Part shown: positions 7,323 to 15,043 of the stretch, one piece after another
Numbering within the stretch: the first letter of the stretch is position 1
Layout: every line of letters begins with the position of its first letter
Assembly (NCBI GenBank): GCA_045576675.1
Contig: JAZNGX010000037.1
Location: forward strand, 1 to 15,968
Origin: JAZNGX01 sp045576675
Lineage (GTDB): Bacteria > Bacillota > Clostridia > Monoglobales > Firm-18
Direction: 5' to 3'
Length of the DNA stretch: 15,968 bases
Notes under the pieces: generated by a model
What the model was told of the DNA's origin: nothing
The model's database searches: none
What the model saw: the letters and a program-made list of their open reading frames with translations, nothing else
Made by a program: the position numbers and the translations under genes

Positions 7323-8177
7323 ATGATATACAATAAAATAAGTGGATTTTCAGATGAAATTGCAAGTGATATAACAACACAGTTTGAAGTGCTTAACAAG
7401 CTTGGTATAGAGTATTTTGAGCCAAGAGGAATTGACGGAAAAAACATTTCAGAATTAAGCGACAGTGAAGTATATGCCCTAAAAGATAAAATGACAAAAT
7501 ACAATATAAAAGTGTCATCCATAGGTTCACCGATAGGCAAGATTAAGATTACCGATGATTTCGAGCCTCATTTTAATTTATTTAAGCGTGTAGTTGAAAT
7601 TGCAAAAGCTCTTGACACAAAATGCATAAGAATGTTCAGCTTTTATAATAATGGCGAATGGTCGGATGAAGCAGAAAAAGAAGTATTTGAAAAACTTTCA
7701 CGTATGATTGAATATGCCAAACAAAGCGATGTTATTCTTCTTCACGAAAATGAAAAGGGAATATACGGAGACATAACAGAGCGTTGCGTTAAGCTTATGA
7801 ACAAGCTTTCGTGTGACAACTTCAAAGCAGTGTTTGACCCTGCAAATTTTGTTCAGTGCGGAGTTGACACAAAAAAGGCATACGACGAATTAAAAGAACA
7901 TATCACATATATGCACATAAAAGACGCAGTTGCACAAAGTGGCAGAGTTGTTCCGTCAGGAATGGGTGACGGCAACGTAGAATATATTTTAACCGACCTT
8001 TTCAAAAACGGTTATAACGGATTTTTAAGTCTTGAACCACACCTTGGAAGCTTTGATGGACTTGCCGACCTTGAACTTGACGATGCTATGCTTAATCTTC
8101 CAAAAAGCGGAGAAGGTACTTTTACAATTGCATATAACGCACTTTTAAGTATTTTAGGAAAAATAAAGGAGGCATAA
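7323..8177 (+). CDS. Sugar phosphate isomerase/epimerase-like TIM-barrel protein
   Basis: Member of the xylose-isomerase-like/AP endonuclease 2 TIM-barrel superfamily (IolE, IolI and tagatose-epimerase relatives), which isomerise, epimerise or dehydrate sugars and inositol ketones using a divalent metal. The 284 residues start from an ATG with GGAGG 7 bases upstream. The expected metal-ligand set can be placed: Glu142 in LLHENE, Asp172 in VFDPANF, His198 in MHIKD, Glu238 in LEPH. A GDGNVEY turn (about 216-222) is also typical. There is no signal peptide, so it is cytoplasmic. First gene of a four-gene operon, directly followed by an oxidoreductase whose Shine-Dalgarno lies inside this gene's last codons. 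This architecture suggests the two act in sequence on one metabolite. The exact reaction is not recognisable from sequence; an IolE- or IolI-like activity or a 3-keto-sugar hydratase/lyase are alternatives. Confidence 0.88.
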   Translation: MIYNKISGFSDEIASDITTQFEVLNKLGIEYFEPRGIDGKNISELSDSEVYALKDKMTKYNIKVSSIGSPIGKIKITDDFEPHFNLFKRVVEIAKALDTKCIRMFSFYNNGEWSDEAEKEVFEKLSRMIEYAKQSDVILLHENEKGIYGDITERCVKLMNKLSCDNFKAVFDPANFVQCGVDTKKAYDELKEHITYMHIKDAVAQSGRVVPSGMGDGNVEYILTDLFKNGYNGFLSLEPHLGSFDGLADLELDDAMLNLPKSGEGTFTIAYNALLSILGKIKEA

Positions 8178-8179
8178 TA

Positions 8180-9340
8180 ATGGAAAAGGTCAAACTTGGA
8201 GTTATCGGTTTTGGAAATATGGGAACATCTCACAGTAAAAAAGTGTTTGCAGGAGAGGTTCCAAAAATGGAGCTTGCAGCAATTTGCGATATATCAGAAG
8301 AAAGACGTAAGGTTGCAAAAGAGCTTTTTGCAGATATACCTGTATTTGACAATGCAGAAGATCTTTATAAAAGTGGTCTATGCAATACGATAATAGTTGC
8401 TGTTCCTCACTACGACCATCCCCGGCTTGTAATAAAAGCATTTGAGTATGGTCTTAATGTCATTACAGAAAAACCTGCAGGAGTATATACAAAACAGGTT
8501 CTTGAAATGAATGCAGCAGCAGAAAAATCAGATAAGCTTTTTGGAATAATGTATAACCAAAGAACAAATCCGATGTATCAGAAAATAAAAAAGATGATAG
8601 ATAACGGTGAACTTGGTCACATAAAAAGAATATCATGGATAATAACAGACTGGTACAGACCGCAAGCATATCACGACAGCGGAAGCTGGCGTTCAACATG
8701 GAAAACAGAAGGCGGTGGAGCATTAATAAACCAAAATCCCCATCAGCTTGATTTATGGCAATGGCTATTTGGTATGCCTGATAAAATAACAGCTTTCGCA
8801 TCATTCGGAAAATACTATAACATTGAAGTTGAAGACGATGTAACTGCATATATAGAATATGCCAACGGTACAACAGGAACATATATTACTTCAACCGGTG
8901 AAGCTCCCGGCACAAACAGATTGGAAATTGCTTGTGATATGGGTAAAATAGTAGTAGAAAATGGAAAAATGCTTTTCTATCGCAACACAGTTTCTGAACG
9001 TGAATTCAACAAAACAAACACCGAATCATTCGGAAAACCGGAATGTTGGAAATGTGAAGTACCTGTAAGCGGTAACGGTGAGCAACACGTTGGTATATTC
9101 AAAGATTTTGCAAAAGCTCTGATTACAGGCTCACCGCTTCTTGCTCCGGGTGAAGATGGCATTAAAGGCTTGACCATTTCAAACGCAATCCACTACTCGG
9201 CATGGACAGGAAAAACTGTTGATTTAAACAACTTCCCACATGACGAATTCTATAATACTTTACAGGAAAAAATCAAAAACTCAACAGTGGATAAAAGCAA
9301 TGTTATACAAAAGACCGCTGACACAAGCGGAACTTATTAA
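8180..9340 (+). CDS. Gfo/Idh/MocA family NAD(P)-dependent oxidoreductase, first copy
   Basis: Cytoplasmic dehydrogenase oxidising (or reducing) a hydroxyl of a sugar, inositol or glycoside. An N-terminal Rossmann fold carries GFGNMG (10-15) for NAD(P). EKP (97-99) supplies the conserved lysine of the family. The substrate-domain signature GGGALINQNPHQLDLW (about 178-193) has the catalytic-type His188 and an Asn184 where many members have Asp. At 386 residues it is longer than the second copy, mostly through the substrate domain and a hydrophilic C-terminal tail. The ATG starts two bases after the preceding stop, with AAAGGAGG 8-13 bases upstream. The NAD(P) preference and the substrate are not visible. 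Confidence 0.92.
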   Translation: MEKVKLGVIGFGNMGTSHSKKVFAGEVPKMELAAICDISEERRKVAKELFADIPVFDNAEDLYKSGLCNTIIVAVPHYDHPRLVIKAFEYGLNVITEKPAGVYTKQVLEMNAAAEKSDKLFGIMYNQRTNPMYQKIKKMIDNGELGHIKRISWIITDWYRPQAYHDSGSWRSTWKTEGGGALINQNPHQLDLWQWLFGMPDKITAFASFGKYYNIEVEDDVTAYIEYANGTTGTYITSTGEAPGTNRLEIACDMGKIVVENGKMLFYRNTVSEREFNKTNTESFGKPECWKCEVPVSGNGEQHVGIFKDFAKALITGSPLLAPGEDGIKGLTISNAIHYSAWTGKTVDLNNFPHDEFYNTLQEKIKNSTVDKSNVIQKTADTSGTY

Positions 9341-9352
9341 GGAGGAAATAAT

Positions 9353-10114
9353 ATGTCTGTAAAAATCGGAGCACAGTATTATACAATAAGAGACTTCTGT
9401 AAAACTCTTGAAGATTTTGATACATCCTGCAAAAAGGTAGCAGATATTGGATACAAATACATTCAATTATCAGGCATAGGCGATTTTGAAGCAAAAGACA
9501 TTAAAAAAATTATCGACAAATATAATCTTCAGGTTGTATGCACTCACAGAGCTCCCGATAATTATATCAATAATCTTGACAAAGAAATAGAATTTCATAA
9601 AACACTTGACTGCAAAATATGTGGTCTTGGCGCAATGCCCGGATTTAATGCTGAAAAAGAAACTATACAAAAGTTTACTGATAATTTTAAATCAGTATGT
9701 AAAAAGCTCAATGAAAACGGACTTATATTTGCATATCACAACCATTCATTTGAGTTTTCAAAGATAGACGGAAAATATGTTTTTGACATAATTGTTAATA
9801 ATTTAAGCAGCGATAACTTCAAATATATCCTTGATGTTTACTGGCTTGCACACGCAGGACTTGACCCGGCAAAATTCATAAGAAACAACAGCGGTGTAAT
9901 TGCGTGTGTTCATTTAAAGGATATGAAAATTGTTGGCAATGACCCCGTTTTTGCACCTGTTGGTGACGGAAATCTTGACTGGAAAGATATTATAGCAGCC
10001 TGCAGTGAGGCAGGAGTTGAATACGCTCTTGTTGAACAGGACATATGTGAAAAGGATCCTTTCTTGTGTCTTGAAGACAGCTATAACTATCTATCAAAGA
10101 AGGAATTCATATGA
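9353..10114 (+). CDS. Second sugar phosphate isomerase/epimerase-like TIM-barrel protein
   Basis: Same superfamily as the first gene of the operon but a different subgroup. It is shorter (253 residues) and has the AYHNHSFEF motif (127-135) where the first protein has LLHENE. Other likely metal or active-site residues: Asp161 and Trp164 in LDVYWLAHAG, His187 in HLKD, Glu228 in EQD, plus a GDGNLDW turn near 205-211. The YHNH..EF pattern is common in TIM-barrel proteins encoded beside Gfo/Idh/MocA oxidoreductases. The start is an ATG preceded by AAGGAGG (about 9 bases), 12 bases after the previous stop. Its TGA overlaps the next ATG (ATGA), so the two products should be made together. Probably a lyase, hydratase or epimerase acting on a keto-sugar; the reaction is inferred. 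Confidence 0.87.
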   Translation: MSVKIGAQYYTIRDFCKTLEDFDTSCKKVADIGYKYIQLSGIGDFEAKDIKKIIDKYNLQVVCTHRAPDNYINNLDKEIEFHKTLDCKICGLGAMPGFNAEKETIQKFTDNFKSVCKKLNENGLIFAYHNHSFEFSKIDGKYVFDIIVNNLSSDNFKYILDVYWLAHAGLDPAKFIRNNSGVIACVHLKDMKIVGNDPVFAPVGDGNLDWKDIIAACSEAGVEYALVEQDICEKDPFLCLEDSYNYLSKKEFI

Positions 10115-11067
10115 TAAATATATGTATAGTCGGTTACGGAGCAATAGGCCCCGTTCATGCCGAAGCAATTGAATCATTAAGCAACACAAAGATATATGGG
10201 ATATGTGATATAGATAAAACCCGTGCAAATGATGCGGCAAAAAAGCATAATGCTTTAGCTTTTTATAATTACGATGAATGCATCGCAGATGAAAATATTG
10301 ATTATATTCACATTTGCACGCCACACTATCTTCATTTTGATATGATAACAAAGGCTCTTAAAGCTGGCAAAAGGGTTGTTGTTGAAAAACCTGCGGTTAT
10401 GAAAAAAAAGCAGCTTGATATTCTTTTTAATGAGTACGATGTGTCAAAAATTTTCCCGATTGTTCAGAACAGAACAAATAATTGTGTTACAGTATTAAAA
10501 GAGCTTGCAGACAGCAATAAATATGGCACGCTTAAAGGTATTAAAGCTATTGTAACCTGGAACAGAGATGCAGAGTATTACAACTCGGCAAATTGGCGTG
10601 GTACAAAAGAATATGAAGGCGGCGGAGTGCTAATAAATCAGGCAGTGCACGCACTTGACCTTATGATATATCTTGCCGGAAAGCCTAAAAGTGTTGATGC
10701 TATTATGCACAATTTTTCACTCAAAGATACTATTGAGGTTGAAGACACAGTTAACGCATTTATAGAATTCAAAAGCGGAGCAAAAGGAGTGTTTTTTGCA
10801 ACCAACGCATATTCAAAAAACTCTGCTGTTCAGCTTGAACTTGATTTTGAAAACGCAATTGTATCTTATAACGAGGGCAAGCTTTTTGTAAATGAAACAC
10901 ATATTTGTTCAGACTCTGCCGAATACAACGGAAAATCATATTGGGGCAGCGGGCACACCAAAACACTTGCAGATTTATATGGAAATAACTCGCATTTATG
11001 TCTTACCGACGTTAAAGAAACAATGTACACTATGTTCGATATATATAAGAGTGCAGCAGACAAATAA
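10111..11067 (+). CDS. Gfo/Idh/MocA family NAD(P)-dependent oxidoreductase, second copy
   Basis: A 318-residue dehydrogenase of the same family as the second gene of the operon but clearly divergent. It shows the nucleotide-binding GYGAIG near the N-terminus (about residues 8-13), EKP (92-94), and GGGVLINQAVHALDL (170-184) with His180 and Asn176. The shared INQ..H..LD subtype in both dehydrogenases suggests related substrates. It is translated from an ATG overlapping the preceding stop, with AAGGA upstream. It is the last operon gene, and a strong hairpin follows at 11136-11170. It may catalyse the opposite redox step to the first copy (reduction after rearrangement), which would recycle NAD(P); this is an inference from the paired layout. 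Confidence 0.91.
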   Translation: MINICIVGYGAIGPVHAEAIESLSNTKIYGICDIDKTRANDAAKKHNALAFYNYDECIADENIDYIHICTPHYLHFDMITKALKAGKRVVVEKPAVMKKKQLDILFNEYDVSKIFPIVQNRTNNCVTVLKELADSNKYGTLKGIKAIVTWNRDAEYYNSANWRGTKEYEGGGVLINQAVHALDLMIYLAGKPKSVDAIMHNFSLKDTIEVEDTVNAFIEFKSGAKGVFFATNAYSKNSAVQLELDFENAIVSYNEGKLFVNETHICSDSAEYNGKSYWGSGHTKTLADLYGNNSHLCLTDVKETMYTMFDIYKSAADK

Positions 11068-11072
11068 TGTGC

Positions 11073-11088
11073 TGTCAGACCGCTGACA
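11073..11088 (+). other. Small stem-loop just after the operon
   Basis: TGTCAG-ACCG-CTGACA makes a perfect 6-base-pair stem with a 4-base loop starting six bases after the last stop codon. No T-run follows, so it is not by itself an intrinsic terminator; it could protect the 3' end of the transcript. Confidence 0.4.
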
Positions 11089-11135
11089 AACTCGGCCTAA
11101 CATTATAAATCAATAATAAATAAGCTTTCAGTCAG

Positions 11136-11181
11136 AACCACAAGGAAAACATCTGATTTTCCTTGTGGTTGCTTGCTTTTT
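11136..11181 (+). terminator. Intrinsic terminator of the oxidoreductase operon
   Basis: AACCACAAGGAAAA (11136-11149) pairs perfectly with TTTTCCTTGTGGTT (11157-11170), a 14-base-pair stem with loop CATCTGA. A T-run (11177-11181) follows after six bases, so the U tract is slightly offset. It separates the operon from the GTPase gene. Confidence 0.7.
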
Positions 11182-11182
11182 G

Positions 11183-11230
11183 AGAAAACAAACTCTACCG
11201 TACCTTTGTACACCGACGATTTTGTTTTCT
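11183..11230. repeat. Ten-base inverted repeat AGAAAACAAA / TTTGTTTTCT
   Basis: The arms at 11183-11192 and 11221-11230 are perfect complements with a 28-base gap that contains a smaller GTAC-CTTT-GTAC stem. The block lies between the operon terminator and the next promoter, so it is outside the predicted GTPase mRNA. It could be a protein-binding site or a remnant. The whole interval 11068-11330 contains no gene that I can support. Confidence 0.4.
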
Positions 11231-11273
11231 TAAAATATCCACTTCGTTTCTAAGTGTCTGCTGCATATTTTAT

Positions 11274-11302
11274 TTGACACCACACAAGCTTATTGTTATA
11301 AT
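11274..11302 (+). promoter_or_regulatory. Near-consensus sigma-A promoter of the GTPase–NYN gene
   Basis: TTGACA (11274-11279), a 17-base spacer and TATAAT (11297-11302) match the consensus at every -35 and -10 base. The start would be near 11309, leaving a leader of only about 22 bases with AAAAGGA before the ATG at 11331. There is no room for a leader-peptide attenuator of the kind described for tet(M). Expression is therefore expected to be strong and constitutive unless a repressor binds. Confidence 0.85.
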
Positions 11303-11330
11303 GTAAATATCAAAACAAAAGGATAGTGCT

Positions 11331-13874
11331 ATGAATACAAAAAACACAGTTATAGGAATACTTGCTCACGTTGACTCAGGCAAAACAACACTTTCAGAAG
11401 CATTTTTATACTTGTGCGGAGAAATAAGAAAGCTTGGCAGAGTTGACCGCAGAGATGCATTTTTAGATACAAACGAAATAGAACGAGACCGCGGTATAAC
11501 AATTTTTTCAAAGCAGGCAGTTTTTAAAAATGGCGACACCACAATAACCCTGCTTGATACCCCGGGTCACGTTGACTTCAGTGCCGAAGCTGAAAGAACA
11601 TTAAGTGTTCTTGATTATGCGGTGCTTGTTGTCAGCGCTACAGATGGTGTACAAAGTCATACTGCGGCACTGTGGAAGATTTTGCAAAAGTATAATGTTC
11701 CTGTTTTTATATTTGTAAATAAAATGGATATGGCAGGGACAGATAAATCTGCTATACTATCCGAAATTAAAGAAAAATTAAGCGACAATTGTTTTGATTT
11801 TGTAAACATTGATAATCAGCTTGAAAACATAGCAATGTCAAGCGAGTATTTAATGAACGAATTTTTAAAAACAGACAATCTGTCAAACGATTCTATTGCA
11901 TACGAAATAAAAAACCGCAAGATTTTCCCATGTTACTTTGGTTCTGCACTTAAAACCGACGGGGTTGACAAGCTGCTTAACGGACTTGATTTATACACTG
12001 TTCCATTTATTGCAAAAAGAGACTTTGGTGCAAAGGTATACAAAATTTCGTCCGACGATAAAGGACAACGCCTCACCCATATGAAAATCACAGGCGGTGA
12101 GCTTAATGTAAAAGACATAATCAACGGCGAAAAGCTTAATGAATTAAGAATTTATAACGGCGTTAAATATAATAATATTCAAAAGGCTCTTCCCGGAACA
12201 GTTTGTGTTGTAACAGGACTTAACAACACTTTTTCAGGTCAGGGGCTTGGTATTGAAAGCAACAGTGACGAGCTAAGCTTTCAGCCTGTTTTTTCTTATA
12301 AAATCGATTTTCCCGAAGGAACAGACTTAACCTCGGCACTAAAAAATCTTAAAAGACTTGAAGAAGAAGATTCACAGCTTCACATTGTATGGAACAGCCA
12401 GCTTGAGGAAATCCATATTCAGCTTATGGGAGAGGTACAATCAGAGGTCTTAAAGCGAATTATATCTGACCGCTTTAATATGAAAATAGAATTTTCACAG
12501 GGTGGCATTGTTTACAAAGAAACAATAAAAGATGCTGTTCTTGGCGTCGGTCACTTTGAGCCGCTCAGGCATTATGCAGAGGTTCACATTATGCTTGAAC
12601 CTGCTCCTGTGGGAAGCGGAATCATATTCCGCAACAACTGCCATGATGATTCACTCGATAAAAACTGGCAGAATTTAATTATGACGCATCTTAAAGAAAA
12701 AACACATATTGGTGTGCTTACAGGCTCACCTGTTACTGATATAAAAATTTCACTCGTTGCGGCCAGGGCTCATAAAAAGCACACCGAGGGCGGCGATTTC
12801 CGTCAGGCAACATACAGAGCAGTGCGTCAGGGACTAATGCAGGCACAAAGTGTTTTGCTTGAGCCTTGGTACAGCTTTGTTCTTGAGCTACCCACCGCAA
12901 ACCTCGGCAGAGCAATGACAGATATTCAGAATATGAACGGAAACCTCAACTCACCTGAACAAAACGGTGATATTTCAATATTAAAAGGCAGTGCACCGGT
13001 TTCTAAAATGAGTGAATATCAAAAAGACGTTACTGCTTATACACGTGGAGCAGGGCATCTGCGATGTACTTTTGACGGGTACCGCCCTTGCACCAATCAG
13101 CAGGATGTTATTGATTCGATAGGATATAATTGCGAGCATGATACTGAAAACACTGCTGACAGCGTTTTCTGCTCACACGGAGCAGGCTTTATTGTAAAAT
13201 GGGACGAAGTTTTCAATTATATGCATATAGAAAGAACTGATGAAAAAAACACTTTGGAAGCCATACCCCAACCCACAAAAAGAAAAAGTGGCGGATATAT
13301 TGACGAACAGGAATTAATACAGATTTTTGAACGTACTTATGGAAAAATACAAAGAAAAACCTATCAGCAGCTTAACACTGTTAAAGAACGTACAGAAAAA
13401 GCAACTCCGCAAAAGCCGAAAAAACCTGTTCCAATTGAAGGGGAGTATTTACTTATTGACGGCTACAACATTCTTTTCTCTTGGTTTGATTTGCAAAATG
13501 CAGACAGCCGCGAGCTTGATTATGTACGTAATTTATTAATAGACAGAATATCCAATTACAGTGCTATGAACAGCCGTAAGATAATAATTGTATTTGATGC
13601 CTATAAGGTTAAAGACAATCCCGGCAGTATAGAGCAAAATGGTAACGTAACAGTTGTTTACACCAAAGAAGCCGAAACTGCAGACAGCTATATTGAAAAA
13701 GCAGTAAAAAACATCGGCAAAAACTACCGCACGTGGGTTGCAACATCAGACAGACTTGAACAGATAATTATTTTCGGTACTGGCGTTTTTAGAATTTCTG
13801 CACAAGAGCTGCTAAAAGAAATAGAGGCAACAGAACAACAAATCAAAGAATTAATGGACGATATAAATAATTGA
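11331..13874 (+). CDS. TetM/EF-G-like ribosomal GTPase fused to a YacP/Rae1-type NYN nuclease domain
   Basis: An 847-residue two-part cytoplasmic protein. Residues 1 to about 650 follow the ribosomal protection protein/EF-G fold: G1 AHVDSGKT (12-19), RGIT (54-57), G3 DTPGH (76-80), G4 NKMD (130-133), then the translation-factor domains II-V. After a Lys/Pro-rich linker, residues about 705-835 match YacP/Rae1 NYN proteins: LLIDGYN with Asp710, VFDAY with Asp756, TKEAETAD with Asp785, ATSD with Asp807, and the IFGTGVFRISAQELLKE end. TetM alone is about 640 and Rae1 about 170 residues, so the length equals one of each plus linker. The loop matching TetM's YSPVST is AHKKHTEGGDF (480-490), so classical tetracycline protection is doubtful. 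Rae1 of B. subtilis cleaves mRNA in the ribosomal A site; I infer a GTPase-guided A-site endonuclease or rescue factor. It has its own promoter and terminator. Confidence 0.9.
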   Translation: MNTKNTVIGILAHVDSGKTTLSEAFLYLCGEIRKLGRVDRRDAFLDTNEIERDRGITIFSKQAVFKNGDTTITLLDTPGHVDFSAEAERTLSVLDYAVLVVSATDGVQSHTAALWKILQKYNVPVFIFVNKMDMAGTDKSAILSEIKEKLSDNCFDFVNIDNQLENIAMSSEYLMNEFLKTDNLSNDSIAYEIKNRKIFPCYFGSALKTDGVDKLLNGLDLYTVPFIAKRDFGAKVYKISSDDKGQRLTHMKITGGELNVKDIINGEKLNELRIYNGVKYNNIQKALPGTVCVVTGLNNTFSGQGLGIESNSDELSFQPVFSYKIDFPEGTDLTSALKNLKRLEEEDSQLHIVWNSQLEEIHIQLMGEVQSEVLKRIISDRFNMKIEFSQGGIVYKETIKDAVLGVGHFEPLRHYAEVHIMLEPAPVGSGIIFRNNCHDDSLDKNWQNLIMTHLKEKTHIGVLTGSPVTDIKISLVAARAHKKHTEGGDFRQATYRAVRQGLMQAQSVLLEPWYSFVLELPTANLGRAMTDIQNMNGNLNSPEQNGDISILKGSAPVSKMSEYQKDVTAYTRGAGHLRCTFDGYRPCTNQQDVIDSIGYNCEHDTENTADSVFCSHGAGFIVKWDEVFNYMHIERTDEKNTLEAIPQPTKRKSGGYIDEQELIQIFERTYGKIQRKTYQQLNTVKERTEKATPQKPKKPVPIEGEYLLIDGYNILFSWFDLQNADSRELDYVRNLLIDRISNYSAMNSRKIIIVFDAYKVKDNPGSIEQNGNVTVVYTKEAETADSYIEKAVKNIGKNYRTWVATSDRLEQIIIFGTGVFRISAQELLKEIEATEQQIKELMDDINN

Positions 13875-13908
13875 CAGGTCTGTATATTACACAGACCTGT
13901 TTACTTTT
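13874..13908. terminator. Bidirectional terminator between convergent genes
   Basis: ACAGGTCTGT (13874-13883) and ACAGACCTGT (13891-13900) form a perfect 10-base-pair stem with a 7-base loop, filling the entire gap between the GTPase–NYN stop and the carboxypeptidase stop. On the plus strand it is followed by TTACTTTT. The minus-strand tail is AT-rich but has only short T runs, so termination may be less efficient in that direction. Confidence 0.8.
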
Positions 13909-15043
13909 GTCCACCCCAGCATTTTAACATATTTATATAAACACGTCCAAGTCCCACCTTATCCACGCTGTTACTGTAAACAAGTGGAATTCTTGCACAC
14001 TCATTTCCGTTAGCTTTAAGTATAATTTCTCCGGCAGTATCACCTTTTTTAATCGGTGCCTTTACACTTTCAGGCAACACAATCTCACGTTCAAACTTTA
14101 CTGCGTTACCTTTTGGCATAAGCTTTTTAAACTGATTTGAAGTAATAATATCTATGTTATCAGCTACACCCTTTGTAACTGCCAGGTTTGCTATTTTCTC
14201 ATTTTTTTCAACAGGTGTGCTTATCAAATAATTAGCAAATCCATAATTCAAAAGAGCCTTTGCCGTTTCAAACCGGTCAGCTGTTGTATCTGCACCAAGC
14301 ACCACTGCAACAAGAGTAAGTCCATCACGCTCTGCTGCTGCAGAAATGCAATATTTTGCCTTGCCTGTTGAGCCTGTTTTTATTCCGATAGCATCAGGAT
14401 AAAAACGTATAAGCTTATTTGTGTTGGCAAGCTGAAACTCTCCATTTCTAAGTGAATCCATCCATATCCTAAGAAACGGAAGTATGTCCTCGTGCTTTAA
14501 AAGCTCTGCAGACATCATTGCAACATCTCTTGCACTGGAATAATGCCCATCAGTATCAAGTCCATTGCAGTTAACAAAATTTGTGTTTTTCATCCCAAGT
14601 GCTTTTGCTCTTTCGTTCATAGCACTAACAAAGCTATCCTCACTGCCCATTATGTGCTCAGCCATTGCAACTGCAGCATCATTTCCTGATGCAACCGCAA
14701 TCGCTTTAATCATATCTCTTACGCTCATCTGCTCACCAGGCTCTAAAAACACTTGAGAGCCACCCATACTGCAGGCGTGTTCACTTGCAGTTACATTCTC
14801 CTCCATTGTGATTTTTCCACTCTTTAATGCTTCCATACACAAAAGCATAGTCATAACCTTTGTTACACTTGCAATCGGCAGTTGCTCATCTGCGTTATTT
14901 TCATAAATCACCTGTCCCGTGCTTGGTTCAAGCAGCATAACAGACTTTGCAGTCGTTTCTATTCCTGCATTGTCGGCATAAGCATTCAAGCATAACAGGC
15001 ACAGTGCCAGAAATACACAAAAAAATCGCACAATCAGTTTCAT
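13901..15043 (-). CDS. dacF: D-alanyl-D-alanine carboxypeptidase (S11, DacA/DacF type)
   Basis: Low-molecular-weight penicillin-binding protein that trims the terminal D-Ala from peptidoglycan stem peptides outside the cell. Residues 1-23 form a Sec signal peptide with a cleavage-type AYA end. Catalytic motifs are all present: SVTK with nucleophile Ser59 and Lys62, SGN (119-121), and KTGSTG (222-227). A C-terminal beta domain of the PBP5_C type follows; the protein ends in a short amphipathic stretch, not a clear second membrane helix. 380 residues is normal. Start: the ATG has AAGGAGG 8-9 bases upstream, with the site placed in a hairpin loop. It follows the tyrosine recombinase by 60 bases with no terminator, so the two are probably co-transcribed. 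A xerD–dacF neighbourhood suggests DacF (sporulation-linked in Bacillus), but DacA/DacB cannot be excluded. Confidence 0.93.
   Translation of the reverse strand: MKLIVRFFCVFLALCLLCLNAYADNAGIETTAKSVMLLEPSTGQVIYENNADEQLPIASVTKVMTMLLCMEALKSGKITMEENVTASEHACSMGGSQVFLEPGEQMSVRDMIKAIAVASGNDAAVAMAEHIMGSEDSFVSAMNERAKALGMKNTNFVNCNGLDTDGHYSSARDVAMMSAELLKHEDILPFLRIWMDSLRNGEFQLANTNKLIRFYPDAIGIKTGSTGKAKYCISAAAERDGLTLVAVVLGADTTADRFETAKALLNYGFANYLISTPVEKNEKIANLAVTKGVADNIDIITSNQFKKLMPKGNAVKFEREIVLPESVKAPIKKGDTAGEIILKANGNECARIPLVYSNSVDKVGLGRVYINMLKCWGGQK

Noticed and set aside
7323..11067. Standard myo-inositol catabolic operon (iol)
   Set aside because: IolE/IolG-like families are present but iolB, iolC, iolD and iolJ are not, and the families are too broad to assign inositol. 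It is kept only as an alternative chemistry.
11331..13874. Classical tetracycline-resistance gene tet(M/O/W)
   Set aside because: The domain IV YSPVST loop and the C-terminal helix are not kept, and a nuclease domain follows. Only the general translation-factor fold is shared.
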